Shown here: positions 1 to 8,418 of the stretch, piece by piece
Numbering within the stretch: the stretch's first letter is position 1
Layout of the letters: every line of letters starts with the position of its first letter
NCBI RefSeq assembly: GCF_001612615.1
Contig: NZ_BDAU01000014.1
Location: forward strand, 1 to 64,000
Direction: 5' to 3'
Source of the DNA: Nocardia amikacinitolerans NBRC 108937
GTDB lineage: Bacteria; Actinomycetota; Actinomycetes; Mycobacteriales; Mycobacteriaceae
DNA: 64,000 nucleotides
Notes under the pieces: generated by a model
Seen by the model: only the letters and a program-made list of their open reading frames with translations
The model's database searches: none
What the model was told of the DNA's origin: nothing
Translations under genes and position numbers: made by a program

Positions 1-94
1 AGGCGTGCGGCGTGCGGGCAGGCGCGCGGCGTGCGGGCGTGCGGGCGTGCGGGCGTGCGGGCGTGCGGGCGTGCGGGCGTGCGGGCGTGCGGGC
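1..94. repeat. GC-rich 8-bp tandem repeat
   Basis: Eight perfect copies of GTGCGGGC run from 31 to 94, preceded by degenerate copies from base 1, so the array may extend upstream of the window. Because 8 is not a multiple of 3, all three codon phases are cycled. One frame stays open from the window edge through the array to a TAG at 147-149 and ends in a coding-like tail (TSLPEGAYAPVIASPID), so the array could be the 3' end of a gene cut by the window. That cannot be settled here. Confidence 0.8.
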
Positions 95-347
95 GACCAG
101 CTTGCCGGAGGGTGCCTACGCCCCGGTGATCGCCTCGCCGATCGATTAGCACCCGCCCGAACTCTGCCGTTTTACGTCGAGCACGGCGGCTGGTCGCGCC
201 AAGCGGTCGCGTTGCCACGGTCAGCCACCACCGCAGTTCATGATGAATGCCGACGCACTACACGCCTGCGAACGGCCACGCCGGTGGCGGTCGGCACCCA
301 CCGGCACGTGCCCGGCGATCACCCGACCGCAGCGAGCCGGGCGCTCG

Positions 348-1919
348 TCAGTCGTAAAGCCCTTCGGCGCGCCATGATTCACCGCTGTAGACGAGGAGCA
401 ACACCCGGACGTCGCCCGCGTCGCCGCCCAACTGGACTTGGGCGCGCGCCGCGGCGGCGGAGTCCGGGACCCACCAGTGTTCGTCCACCGGCCATGGCCC
501 GGCCCAGCCCGCCAGCGGCCAGCTGCGGCTGCCCCAGTGCAGCCGGGCCGGGTCGGCGGTGAACAGGCCGCGCTCGGTGACTCGCACCGGAGTTCCGTCG
601 GCCGCTTCCACGCGCACCACTGGGCGGTTCATCAGCAGCACAGCGGGGGCAGGTTCCGGTAGCCGACCGGGCCAGGGCAATTCGGGGTCGGCGGCGGGGA
701 CCCGCTCGTCGCCGAGCACGACCATGGTGACGCGTTCGGCGGGACCGCGGCCGCCGCTGAGCACGCCCATCTGGACCGCCTCCCCGCCGAGCAATCCTTG
801 GACCCGAACCAGCGCGCGCCGGGCTCGCTCGTCCTCCTCGCCGACGCCGCCCCACAGACCGAGTTGCAACGCGCCCGCCCGCACGACCTCCACTGGCTCC
901 AGCCGCAACAGCGTGACCGGGGCGGTTGGTCGGTCGCGGCGGGTCAGCCAGCCGTCGAGTTGCCAGCGCACCCGATCGGCGGTGTCCTCGGGGGTGAGCG
1001 GCTCGGCGCACCGCCAGATCCGCGAGAGTTGTTCGCCCGCTTCGGTTTCGGCGAACACGGCGAGCCTGGTGCAGGCCAGCGCGGCGTCGGCGAGCTTGGC
1101 GTGCAGGCGGGTGGCGAGCATGCGTCCCGCGAAGGCGGCCGCGTCGACCCGGTCGATCGGCGGATCGCAGCGCTGTTCCACGGCGAGATCGGGCGGCGGC
1201 CTGCGCGCGGCGGGCGGGCGTTCCGGAACGGCGCGCGCGCTGCGGTGCGCGAGCACGGCGTCCGCGCCGAAGCGGGAGGCGACCTCGGCGGGACCGAGCG
1301 CCGCGAAATCTCCGATCCGGCGTAAACCCAAGCGGTGCAACAGATCCACCAGCTCGGCACGCTCCGGCGCGGCCAGGCTCGGCTCCAGCGCGAGCTCGGA
1401 CACCGCGAGCGGCGCGAGGAATCCCGCACCCTCGCCCCGCGGCACGATCGCACCGCGCCGCGCCGCGATCACCGCCGTGGACAACTCGTCGGCGATGCCG
1501 ATCTGCGCCTCCACCCCGACCGCCGCCACCGCGTCGACCAGTCGTTCGGCGGCCGCTTCCTCGGAGCCGAAGAACCGGGCGGCCCCGCGCGCACCCAGCA
1601 CGAGCAACCCGGCCCGCAACACCTCCACACCAGGGACCGTGGCGTCGACGGCCGCGACCACCGGCTCGAACAATCGCGCGTCGCGATCCGGATCCGCCTG
1701 CGCAAGAAACAGTTCCGGGCACCGCGCCTGCGCCTCCCTGCGCCGAAGCCCGCGCCGCACCCCCTCCGCCCGCGCCACGGCCGAGCACGCCACCACCCGG
1801 TTGGCGGACAACACCGCCACCGGCCGCGTCGGCGGCAGCTCGGCCACGGCCGCCGCCGCGACCGCGGGCCAGTCCTGGCACCACACCGCGAGCACCCGCG
1901 CCCGACTCGGCCGAATCAC
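348..1919 (-). CDS. imuB: ImuB, Y-family polymerase homologue of the SOS mutasome
   Basis: A 523-residue protein with the Y-family polymerase fold. It matches ImuB, the non-catalytic adaptor that links ImuA' and DnaE2 to the beta clamp during damage-induced mutagenesis. The N-terminal strand reads LAVWCQDWPAV, where active Y-family enzymes carry metal-binding acidic residues, which fits a dead polymerase. A clamp-binding-like motif QLGLWG lies at residues 352-357, close to the QLPLWG of mycobacterial ImuB. I chose the GTG start at 1919 because the protein then opens just before the conserved first strand; the frame is open upstream to an ATG at 1973. It lies downstream of imuA' on the same strand, separated by a repeat-containing 406-bp spacer. 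DnaE2 itself is not in the window. Confidence 0.88.
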   Translation of the reverse strand: MIRPSRARVLAVWCQDWPAVAAAAVAELPPTRPVAVLSANRVVACSAVARAEGVRRGLRRREAQARCPELFLAQADPDRDARLFEPVVAAVDATVPGVEVLRAGLLVLGARGAARFFGSEEAAAERLVDAVAAVGVEAQIGIADELSTAVIAARRGAIVPRGEGAGFLAPLAVSELALEPSLAAPERAELVDLLHRLGLRRIGDFAALGPAEVASRFGADAVLAHRSARAVPERPPAARRPPPDLAVEQRCDPPIDRVDAAAFAGRMLATRLHAKLADAALACTRLAVFAETEAGEQLSRIWRCAEPLTPEDTADRVRWQLDGWLTRRDRPTAPVTLLRLEPVEVVRAGALQLGLWGGVGEEDERARRALVRVQGLLGGEAVQMGVLSGGRGPAERVTMVVLGDERVPAADPELPWPGRLPEPAPAVLLMNRPVVRVEAADGTPVRVTERGLFTADPARLHWGSRSWPLAGWAGPWPVDEHWWVPDSAAAARAQVQLGGDAGDVRVLLLVYSGESWRAEGLYD

Positions 1920-2348
1920 GGTGCCGCCCCGCCACTCACGACGCCGCACCCCGCGCCATACACGCCGTGCCACACAACCGACTTCGCCGAATCACGGTGC
2001 CGCACGGCCATCGAACCAGCCCGAGGCATTCCAGTCGACGCGCACCGGCGGCTACCGCGCCGCACCGACGTGCACCGCACCGCACCGCAGCAAGCGACGA
2101 CTGCGGAACCTCGACGCCACGCCACCATACGGAAGGCCGTGGCAAACGGGGCGCCCTCGTGGCCGCCCGCGCCACGCCGCATCGCACGGCACTTCGACCA
2201 ACGTTCGCGGGCGCGGACCAGCCGAATACCGGACAGGCTCGACGCGGGATCGGACATTGCGCCCCACACCCGACTCCGCCGAATCACGGTGCCGCACGGC
2301 GTTTCCCGAAGCGAGGCTCGCCCACTCACGACGCCGCACCCCGCGCGA
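1899..2348. repeat. Triplicated imuA'-imuB junction sequence
   Basis: The motif CCGAATCACGGTGCCGC occurs at 1910-1926, 1986-2002 and 2278-2294, each preceded by a similar CGACT(T/C)-type leader. A second motif, CACTCACGACGCCGCACC, follows the first copy (1933-1950) and the third (2323-2340). Read on the minus strand, the second motif carries the imuA' stop codon and the first carries the imuB GTG start. The spacer between the two genes therefore looks like a duplicated gene junction rather than unrelated DNA. No credible gene lies in the 406-bp spacer. Confidence 0.75.
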
Positions 2349-3087
2349 TCGGCAATTCGGTAGGGGCAGGCGAGGTTTCCTGGGCGAACCACTCGACGCG
2401 CCCACCGCTGGGCCGCAGCTCGACACGTCCGCGCCGCGGCATGCCCGCACGGTGCCGGGCCTCGACTTCGAGGCTGAGCGAGCGGAGGCGGCCGTGGCCG
2501 GTGCCGAGACCGACGTATCCGGCGATGCGGGCGTCCAGGCGCAAGGTGGGGTTGGGCCAGTCGCCGTCGGTGACCACCAGGGTGGCGCCCTTGTTGCGGG
2601 CGCGGGCGGCGAGCACGCGGGTGCGGGCAGGCGGCACGGCGACGCCGTCGAGGCCGAGGACGACCAGGTCGAGACCGTCCAGCAGCACCGCGGCCACCTC
2701 GATCGGATCGGGTCCCGGATCGGCGATCACGGCCAGCCGCGCGAGTTCAGCGCCCATCTCCGCGGCGGCGAGCAGACCGAACCTCGGCACCCCGACGACC
2801 GCGGCGTGCCCGCCGTGCTCGGTCACCGCGGCGAGCAGACCGGCGAGCAGCGAGCGCGCACCGGAGTAGGCGACCACGGAACCCTTGCCCAAACCACCCT
2901 CCGGCAACAATTCCGCAAGGGCATCGGGCACCGGGAGCGGTTCGTGGCGCATGTCCTCGGCGAGCGGCGCCCGCGCGGCTGCCGACTCCCCGCGTCCAGG
3001 GATGGCGGCCATCCGACGGCGCAGTTCGGCCAGCTTCTGTTGTCTCTCCGTCTCCCCCACCCGCACGTCCGAACCCATCACAACCAC
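2326..3087 (-). CDS. imuA': ImuA' , RecA-like SOS mutasome accessory protein
   Basis: About 250 residues. It resembles the actinobacterial ImuA' family, RecA-fold proteins that act with ImuB and the error-prone polymerase DnaE2 in SOS mutagenesis. Visible features are a weak P-loop-like stretch (LPEGGLGKGSVVAYSGARSL) and alternating strands such as VVGVPRFGLLAA and LDLVVLGLDGVAV. The C-terminus reads RVEWFAQETSPAPTELPIARGAAS after a short basic stretch. The frame has nearby alternative starts (MVVMGSD at 3087 or 3078), so the first residues are uncertain. It is transcribed before imuB, and a LexA-type operator lies about 100 bp upstream, which supports DNA-damage induction. It could be named by family rather than by exact orthology. 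Confidence 0.82.
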   Translation of the reverse strand: MVVMGSDVRVGETERQQKLAELRRRMAAIPGRGESAAARAPLAEDMRHEPLPVPDALAELLPEGGLGKGSVVAYSGARSLLAGLLAAVTEHGGHAAVVGVPRFGLLAAAEMGAELARLAVIADPGPDPIEVAAVLLDGLDLVVLGLDGVAVPPARTRVLAARARNKGATLVVTDGDWPNPTLRLDARIAGYVGLGTGHGRLRSLSLEVEARHRAGMPRRGRVELRPSGGRVEWFAQETSPAPTELPIARGAAS

Positions 3088-3185
3088 CTACTTCCCACGA
3101 TGGACTCCGAGGCGAAGCGAGCGGACCGACCCCACCTCCACACGGAGGAACGGAAGCCAGCACCGATCCAGCTATCGATCCCTTA

Positions 3186-3201
3186 TCGAATATACGTTCG
3201 A
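3186..3201. promoter_or_regulatory. SOS box (LexA operator)
   Basis: TCGAATATACGTTCGA is a near-perfect palindrome. It differs by one base from the mycobacterial/actinobacterial LexA consensus TCGAAC-N4-GTTCGA. It lies about 100 bp upstream of imuA' in the divergent region before the kinase gene. Control of imuA'-imuB by LexA is established in mycobacteria; here it is inferred from the site. Confidence 0.82.
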
Positions 3202-3313
3202 TACGCCTCCAGTAGAAACCCACCCCCGGAATCCCGTCAAGAGCACTCGCGGGCCACCACTTGTCGGCGCAAGAATCGCGGCGACGCAGGGATATTCGGA
3301 TACCCTGCACACC

Positions 3314-4438
3314 ATGATCGATCGCCCACGTCCCATCGTCGGCCCCGACTATTTGGTCGCAGGCCGCTACCGCCTCCAGTCCAAGCTGGGCGGCGGTGGT
3401 ATGGGCGCGGTGTGGCTGGCCCACGACCGACTGCTCGACCGGGACGTCGCCATCAAGCAGGTCCTCTCCACCGCCGGGCTGCCCGAGGCCGAGGCCACCG
3501 AGGTGCGCAACCGGATCATGCACGAGGGCCGGGTCGCGGCGAAGCTCTCGCACGAGCACGCCATCGCCGTCTACGACGTGGTGCTGGAGGCGGGCGAGCC
3601 CTGGCTGGTGATGGAGCATCTACCCTCGCGCAACGTGGCGCGCGCGCTGGCGCTTGTCGAGACGCTGCCGGTGATCGAGGTCGCGCAGATCGGCGCCCAG
3701 GTCGCCGACGCGCTGGCCGCCGCGCACGCCGCGGGCATCATCCACCGCGACATCAAGCCGGGCAACATCCTCGTCGCCGATCGCGGCCCCGGCGTCGGCA
3801 TGGCCAAGCTCAGCGACTTCGGCATCTCCCGCGGCGCGGGCGAGACCGACGAACCGGACGGGATCATCACCGGCACCCCCGCCTACCTCCCGCCGGAGGT
3901 GGCGCGCGGCATGCAGCCGACCGAGGCCAGCGACGTGTTCTCGCTCGGCGCCACGCTGTACACCGCGATCGAGGGGCAGCCGCCGTTCGGCCTGCACGAG
4001 GACAGCGACGTCCTGGTGGAGCGCGCCGCGATGGCCCAGATCATTCCGCCCTCGCGCAGCGGCATCCTCACCAACGCCCTGCTGCACATGATGGAGCCCG
4101 CCCCGCAGCGCAGGCCGACGATGGCCGAGGCGCGGGACGAAATCCTCACCGCCGCTTTCGGTCCCGGCACCGGCCCCTACATTCTCGGCGCCCCCGTGCG
4201 TACCGAGGACGGCACCATTCCGGCTTGGGCGGCCCGCAACTCGGCCTCCGGCCTGCGCAGCCCGCACTCGGCCCCGCTTCCGCGCCCGCACCGCAGCGCG
4301 CCCAGCGGGGGCGTTGCCGCGACGGCCATGCCGCAACGTGCGGCCAAGCCCCAGCCGAACAACGCCCCGTTGGCCATCGCCATCGGCCTGTTCATCGGCC
4401 TGCTCATCATCATCGGCATCATCGTCATCGCGATGTAA
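3314..4438 (+). CDS. Ser/Thr protein kinase with C-terminal membrane anchor
   Basis: A 374-residue Hanks-type kinase. Visible elements are the glycine loop LGGGGMGAVW (about 25-34), ATP-site Lys48 in VAIKQ, the catalytic loop HRDIKPGNIL from residue 144, DFG from residue 168, and the activation-segment end GTPAYLPPEV. A Pro/Arg/Ala-rich linker leads to a single hydrophobic helix (about 351-373) at the very C-terminus. The kinase therefore faces the cytoplasm and has no extracellular sensor domain. The ATG at 3314 is preferred because it places the kinase domain near the N-terminus; the frame is open further upstream through non-conserved sequence. It is divergent from imuA'. The substrate is unknown. 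Confidence 0.93.
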   Translation: MIDRPRPIVGPDYLVAGRYRLQSKLGGGGMGAVWLAHDRLLDRDVAIKQVLSTAGLPEAEATEVRNRIMHEGRVAAKLSHEHAIAVYDVVLEAGEPWLVMEHLPSRNVARALALVETLPVIEVAQIGAQVADALAAAHAAGIIHRDIKPGNILVADRGPGVGMAKLSDFGISRGAGETDEPDGIITGTPAYLPPEVARGMQPTEASDVFSLGATLYTAIEGQPPFGLHEDSDVLVERAAMAQIIPPSRSGILTNALLHMMEPAPQRRPTMAEARDEILTAAFGPGTGPYILGAPVRTEDGTIPAWAARNSASGLRSPHSAPLPRPHRSAPSGGVAATAMPQRAAKPQPNNAPLAIAIGLFIGLLIIIGIIVIAM

Positions 4439-4579
4439 GGCGTACCTCTGCCCTTCGCTCCGACCACAGGCAGCGGATGGATGGACCGACTGCGTCCGGC
4501 GCGTCGATCCGGGCCTCGCGGCTTCACACGCCTCGCAGGGTAAGCAGCCGGTGTGCAGGGGGCGGAGGGTCTGTGCGGA

Positions 4580-5221
4580 CTAATCGATGCGGCGGCGGTG
4601 GGCCCAGCGGGTGAGGGCGTTGCGGTTGGACTGCTGGGTCTTGCGCAGCACGTTGGAGGCGTGCGTCTCCACGGTCTTCACCGAGATGAAGAGGTTCTCG
4701 GCGATCTCGCGATAGGTGTAGCCGCGGGCGAGCAGGCGCAGCACTTCGAGTTCGCGGGGAGTCAGCGAGTCCAGTTCCGGGTCGAGCGGGGGTTCGGGAA
4801 CCGGGGAACGGCCGGTGAACGAGTCGAGCACGAATCCGGCGAGCCGCGGGCTGAAGACGGCGTCACCGCCCGCGACCCTGCGGATGCCGTCGGCGAGCTC
4901 GGCGCCGGAGATGGTCTTGGTGACGTAGCCGCGCGCGCCCGCCCGGATCACCGCGATCACGTCCTCGGCGGCGTCGGACACGCTCAGCGCCAAGCACACC
5001 GGGCCGTCCTCGATACCGGACAGCACCGCGACGCCGCCGCCGTCGGGCATGTGCACGTCGAGCAGCACCACGTCCGGACGGGTGGACTTGATCCCCGCGA
5101 TGGCCTCGGCAACGCCGCCCGCCTCGCCGACCACCTCCATATCGGCCTCCCGGCTCAGCTCCGCGCGCACACCCGAACGGAACACGGCGTGATCGTCGAC
5201 GAGAAAGACCCGCACGCTCAC
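4580..5221 (-). CDS. LuxR-family response regulator
   Basis: A 213-residue NarL/LuxR response regulator. The receiver domain begins VRVFLVDDHAVFRSGV, with the acidic pair DD and a phospho-acceptor Asp in DVVLLDVHMPDGG, followed by the switch Lys in GYVTKTIS. The C-terminal helix-turn-helix reads LTPRELEVLRLLARGYTYREIAENLFISVKTVETHASNVL. The GTG start at 5221 has a good upstream Shine-Dalgarno (GAGGAGAAG) and begins directly before the first receiver strand. Its likely partner is the PspC-histidine kinase encoded 504 bp upstream on the same strand. This kind of pair is linked to envelope-stress responses in actinobacteria; the target genes here are unknown. Confidence 0.92.
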   Translation of the reverse strand: MSVRVFLVDDHAVFRSGVRAELSREADMEVVGEAGGVAEAIAGIKSTRPDVVLLDVHMPDGGGVAVLSGIEDGPVCLALSVSDAAEDVIAVIRAGARGYVTKTISGAELADGIRRVAGGDAVFSPRLAGFVLDSFTGRSPVPEPPLDPELDSLTPRELEVLRLLARGYTYREIAENLFISVKTVETHASNVLRKTQQSNRNALTRWAHRRRID

Positions 5222-5725
5222 CTGCTTCTCCTCACCTTTCGGTGGAACGACCCACCCTGACTGCGCCGACCGCCCGCGGGCCGTCCGCATCTCATCGGTA
5301 CCACAAGCGGACCGGCGGCGACGTGTCCGCCGCGGAACTCCGTCCCCGACAGGGCTCACCGGCATCTAGCCGAGTGGATGGTGTGTCGATGCCGCCACGA
5401 CTTGTCCGCTCGGCATCGTCGGTGTTCCCTGCATGCTCGCCGAGGCGCATCCGGTCGGCGCGGCGCTGGAAGTCGCGGCACGGCCGCATACCGGACTGCA
5501 CCTGCGCGACCGCCACCGCGCGGCACGCACCGGTGCGGTGGTTACCGATTCCGCCGTCACGGCGGGTCGACTCGGCCGCCCGCCGAGCCCCAGCGCGTGT
5601 CACGGTTCCGCACTCCTCCGTCGGTTCGGCGAGATGCGCAGCGCGCTTGGGTGACCGCACCGGCAAACCTCGGACAGCACGAGGCATTCGCACCGCAAGA
5701 GCGCGCGAACCATTCCGCACCGCGT
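5222..5725. other. 504-bp spacer between kinase and regulator genes
   Basis: No convincing gene, RNA or terminator was seen. The open frames here are short, Arg/Ala/Gly-rich and unconserved in appearance. The spacer is long for a histidine kinase/response regulator pair, so the regulator may have its own promoter inside it. Confidence 0.5.
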
Positions 5726-7138
5726 CTACTTCCCCGATCGCACCGATTGCCGGATGCGCTCGGTCGGCGGGTCACCGGCCGTACCTGCGTCGGAATCGGG
5801 GCTCTCGGGCGCACCGGAATCGCTGCGCGGCATGAAGATCCGCACCTCGGTACCGCGCCCCGGCGTGGACAGGATCTCCACTTGGCCGCCGCGGCGTTCG
5901 ATCCGGCCGCGGATGGATTTGGCGAGACCCTGCCGGTCCTGCGGCACCGAGGCGATGTCGAATCCCGCGCCGCGGTCGCGCACGAAGACGCTCACCTGGT
6001 GCGGTTCCACCTCGGCGAACAGGTCGATGGTCGGTACGCCCGCGTGCTTGGCGGCGTTCACCATCGCCTCCCTGCTCGCCCCGAGCAGCGCGGTGAAATG
6101 TTCCTTGGGCAGACCGTTTCCCGAGTCGTCGAGATCCATCGAGACGTCGCCGACCGTCACGGGGGTCACCTTGACGCCGTGCTGGTCCTCCACCTCGCCC
6201 GCGATGGTGCGCAGCGCCGCGGCCAGGCTCGACTGCGCGGGACCGGAGTCCTCGAACAGCCACTTGCGCAGCTCCCGCTCCTGGCTGCGCGCCAGCCGCG
6301 CCACCTCCTGCGGGTCGTCCGCTTGGCGCTGGATGAGGGCCAGCGTCTGTAGGACGGAATCGTGCAGGTGCGAGGCGATCTCCTCGCGTTCCTCGTTGCG
6401 GATGCGGGCCGCGCGCTCGGTGTTCAGCGCGCGCATCATGCGCAACCACAGCGGGACGGTGAGCAGACCGGCGCCGACCAGGGTGACCGCGACCGCGATC
6501 AGCGCGGAACCGAGCGCGCTCAGATCGATCCTGGCCAGCACCACGACACCGAGACCAAGCACCACCATGGTGGCGCCCGCGACGACGCGCGCCCAGGTGA
6601 CGACCGAGGGGTGCGCGGGCAGGCCGAGCAGCGAGCGCGGACCGTCGGTGTCGTACTCGCGCCAGACCAGCGCGGCGCCGACCGCGACGACGACGATCGG
6701 CACGATCACCTTCGCCGCGACGGTGCCGTTCATCAGCCAGGAGACCGCCACCGAGAGACCGAGCCCGAGCAGCGCGAGACCGATCGCCTGGCGCCGCTCG
6801 GTGCCGCTCGGCTTGGCCGAGTCGCCGCCGCTCGGAGTGAAGATCCACAGCAGGCCGTAGGCGATGATGCCCGCCCCCGCCAACGCGGAGAGCAGCACGA
6901 ACGCCATCCGCACCTTGAACACGTCGAGGCCGAGGTGATCGGCGAGACCGCCCGCCACACCGCCGACGATCCGTCCCCCCGACCGGCGCACCAGCCGCAG
7001 CTGCGGATGCCTGCCGAGATCGAGCACCGGGACGGGACGCGCCCCGAAGCCGCGGGAGGCGTCGAACCCGGGCGCGGCCCCGAAGCCCGGTGCGGAGGCG
7101 CCGCGGGCAGCGTCGAACGCGGGACCGGTGGGGTGCAT
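5726..7138 (-). CDS. PspC-domain histidine kinase
   Basis: About 470 residues. An N-terminal PspC domain (RLVRRSGGRIVGGVAGGLADHLGLDVFKVRMAFVLLS region) is followed by several hydrophobic helices. A HisKA_3 dimerisation/phosphoacceptor region comes next, with the His in ASHLHDSVLQTLALIQRQ, then a HATPase domain with N-box REAMVNAAKHA and G-box DRGAGFD. The architecture is that of membrane sensors paired with LuxR-type regulators, and such a regulator follows downstream. The ATG at 7138 is preferred; a GTG at 7168 is also in frame. The C-terminus is a Ser/Pro/Asp-rich tail. The PspC domain suggests sensing of membrane or envelope stress; the ligand is unknown. Confidence 0.92.
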   Translation of the reverse strand: MHPTGPAFDAARGASAPGFGAAPGFDASRGFGARPVPVLDLGRHPQLRLVRRSGGRIVGGVAGGLADHLGLDVFKVRMAFVLLSALAGAGIIAYGLLWIFTPSGGDSAKPSGTERRQAIGLALLGLGLSVAVSWLMNGTVAAKVIVPIVVVAVGAALVWREYDTDGPRSLLGLPAHPSVVTWARVVAGATMVVLGLGVVVLARIDLSALGSALIAVAVTLVGAGLLTVPLWLRMMRALNTERAARIRNEEREEIASHLHDSVLQTLALIQRQADDPQEVARLARSQERELRKWLFEDSGPAQSSLAAALRTIAGEVEDQHGVKVTPVTVGDVSMDLDDSGNGLPKEHFTALLGASREAMVNAAKHAGVPTIDLFAEVEPHQVSVFVRDRGAGFDIASVPQDRQGLAKSIRGRIERRGGQVEILSTPGRGTEVRIFMPRSDSGAPESPDSDAGTAGDPPTERIRQSVRSGK

Positions 7139-7639
7139 GCCTTCGATACTGGCACGCTCCCCCGACACCGGCCATCAGGAATCACCCTGATCTTGCCCTC
7201 ATCCCCTGGGCCACCAGTTCCGGACCGACCATCCCGTTGATCTGCGCAAACACAGTCCCACCGATTCGCCCGCCCGCCGACCGATCCCGATTCGCGCGAT
7301 CGCACCGCAACGAACCGGCCTTACCGGAGCACGATCCGGCAGGGCAATGCTGTCCGGTCCGGACAAAGAACCCCGCTGAGCTGCGCAGACGCACACGTCC
7401 GCCACGCCGTTCCGACAGTTCGGAAGCGGTAGGCGGTACCGGCCACCGCGCCGGACCGGAAAACCCGCCCCAACGCCGCGACCAGGGCTTTCCCGCCCAC
7501 CACCAGCTCGCGGCGCTCGGCCAGGACATCCGCCGCCCCATACCTTTCCGTTGGGTCGCCAAAGACCCGGTCTCCACCGGAATCACCCGGTTCGATCCCC
7601 CGCATCGCCGCGGGAAAGCAATCTCTTGGGGAGGAACAC
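7139..7639. other. Intergenic region before the first porin gene
   Basis: A 500-bp divergent region between the histidine kinase (minus) and the porin gene (plus). It must hold the start signals of both, but no clear -35/-10 pair, repeat or small gene was recognised. Confidence 0.5.
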
Positions 7640-8296
7640 ATGAGGTACATATCGGTACTCGCGTCGCTGTTCTCGGCCGCCGTCCTGGTGGTCTGCATGG
7701 TCCTTACGGGGAGCCCGTTCGCCGGGGCGGCAGCGATGGCGCCGCACGAGAAGACGGTCGAGGGGCCGAACGGATTCCGGTTCACCGTCGGACACTCCGG
7801 TCAGGCCTTTCATCCGGTCGCTCCGCTGAACGGCATGCCGACCAATCGGGAGGTGTTCCTCGACGACACGTTCTACGGCCGGGTCGAAGCAGGCGGGACC
7901 GGCACCTTGAAGGCCGGTTACCTGGTCGCCTGCGCGGTCGACCTGACCGTCGGCATCGATCTCGGCGCCGCGATCGGCTTCGACGCGGGTTTCCGGGTCG
8001 GCGGCTCCAGCAGCGGTGATTCGGCCTCGTCGGGCGTGGACGCGGGCCTCGGCCCAGATCTGAGCATCGGCGCGAGCATCGATCTGTCGATCACGCCGGG
8101 GAAGGTCCAGCCCTTCGAAGTCGGTACCAAGGAGCTGCCGACCGGCAGCACCGGCTACTTCGTCAGCCGCGATTTCCACGTGTCGGTACAGGATTGCGGC
8201 GGTCCGCTGACCATCCGCTCGTACACGATCGTCGAGGCGCAATCGCCGGAGGTCAGCGGGCGCGAAGCGGTCTACGGGGACCCGATCTTCCTGTGA
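7640..8296 (+). CDS. MspA-family outer-membrane porin
   Basis: A 218-residue secreted protein. A signal peptide of about 30 residues (MRYISVLASLFSAAVLVVCM onward, ending near FAGAAA) precedes the mature sequence. Family hallmarks include NGMPTNREVFLDDTFYG, GYLVACAVDL, the strand IGASIDLSITPGKV and the C-terminal TGYFVSRDFHVSVQDCGGPL. MspA-like proteins form octameric beta-barrel channels in the mycolic-acid outer membrane for small hydrophilic solutes. A Ser/Gly-rich insertion (GGSSSGDSASSG) sits in the middle. The ATG has a strong Shine-Dalgarno (GGGGAGGAAC). A paralogue lies at 12817, across the nSTAND gene. The family assignment is solid; pore selectivity cannot be read from sequence. Confidence 0.92.
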   Translation: MRYISVLASLFSAAVLVVCMVLTGSPFAGAAAMAPHEKTVEGPNGFRFTVGHSGQAFHPVAPLNGMPTNREVFLDDTFYGRVEAGGTGTLKAGYLVACAVDLTVGIDLGAAIGFDAGFRVGGSSSGDSASSGVDAGLGPDLSIGASIDLSITPGKVQPFEVGTKELPTGSTGYFVSRDFHVSVQDCGGPLTIRSYTIVEAQSPEVSGREAVYGDPIFL

Positions 8297-8418
8297 GAGC
8301 GAGGTGGAAGGCGGTGCGCGACGCGGCGCACCGCCACTGCCGTCGGCAAGATGAATCGCGGCCCGGCCGGGTAGATTGTTCCTATGTTTGTGCCGCCCAG
8401 ACATTTCCGTGGGCACGC

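Noticed and set aside
559..4614. Very long plus-strand open frame across imuB, imuA' and the kinase
   Set aside because: It runs antisense to imuB/imuA' and out of frame with the kinase; the translation is a low-complexity Arg/Ser/Thr/Pro mix typical of shadow frames in high-GC DNA.
5292..5720. 142-codon minus-strand frame between the histidine kinase and regulator genes
   Set aside because: Arg/Ala/Gly-rich with no motif, no clear ribosome-binding site and no conserved-looking blocks.
7580..7640. GGTTCGATCCC phrase before the first porin, considered as a tRNA T-arm
   Set aside because: No acceptor, D or anticodon stem can be formed around it.
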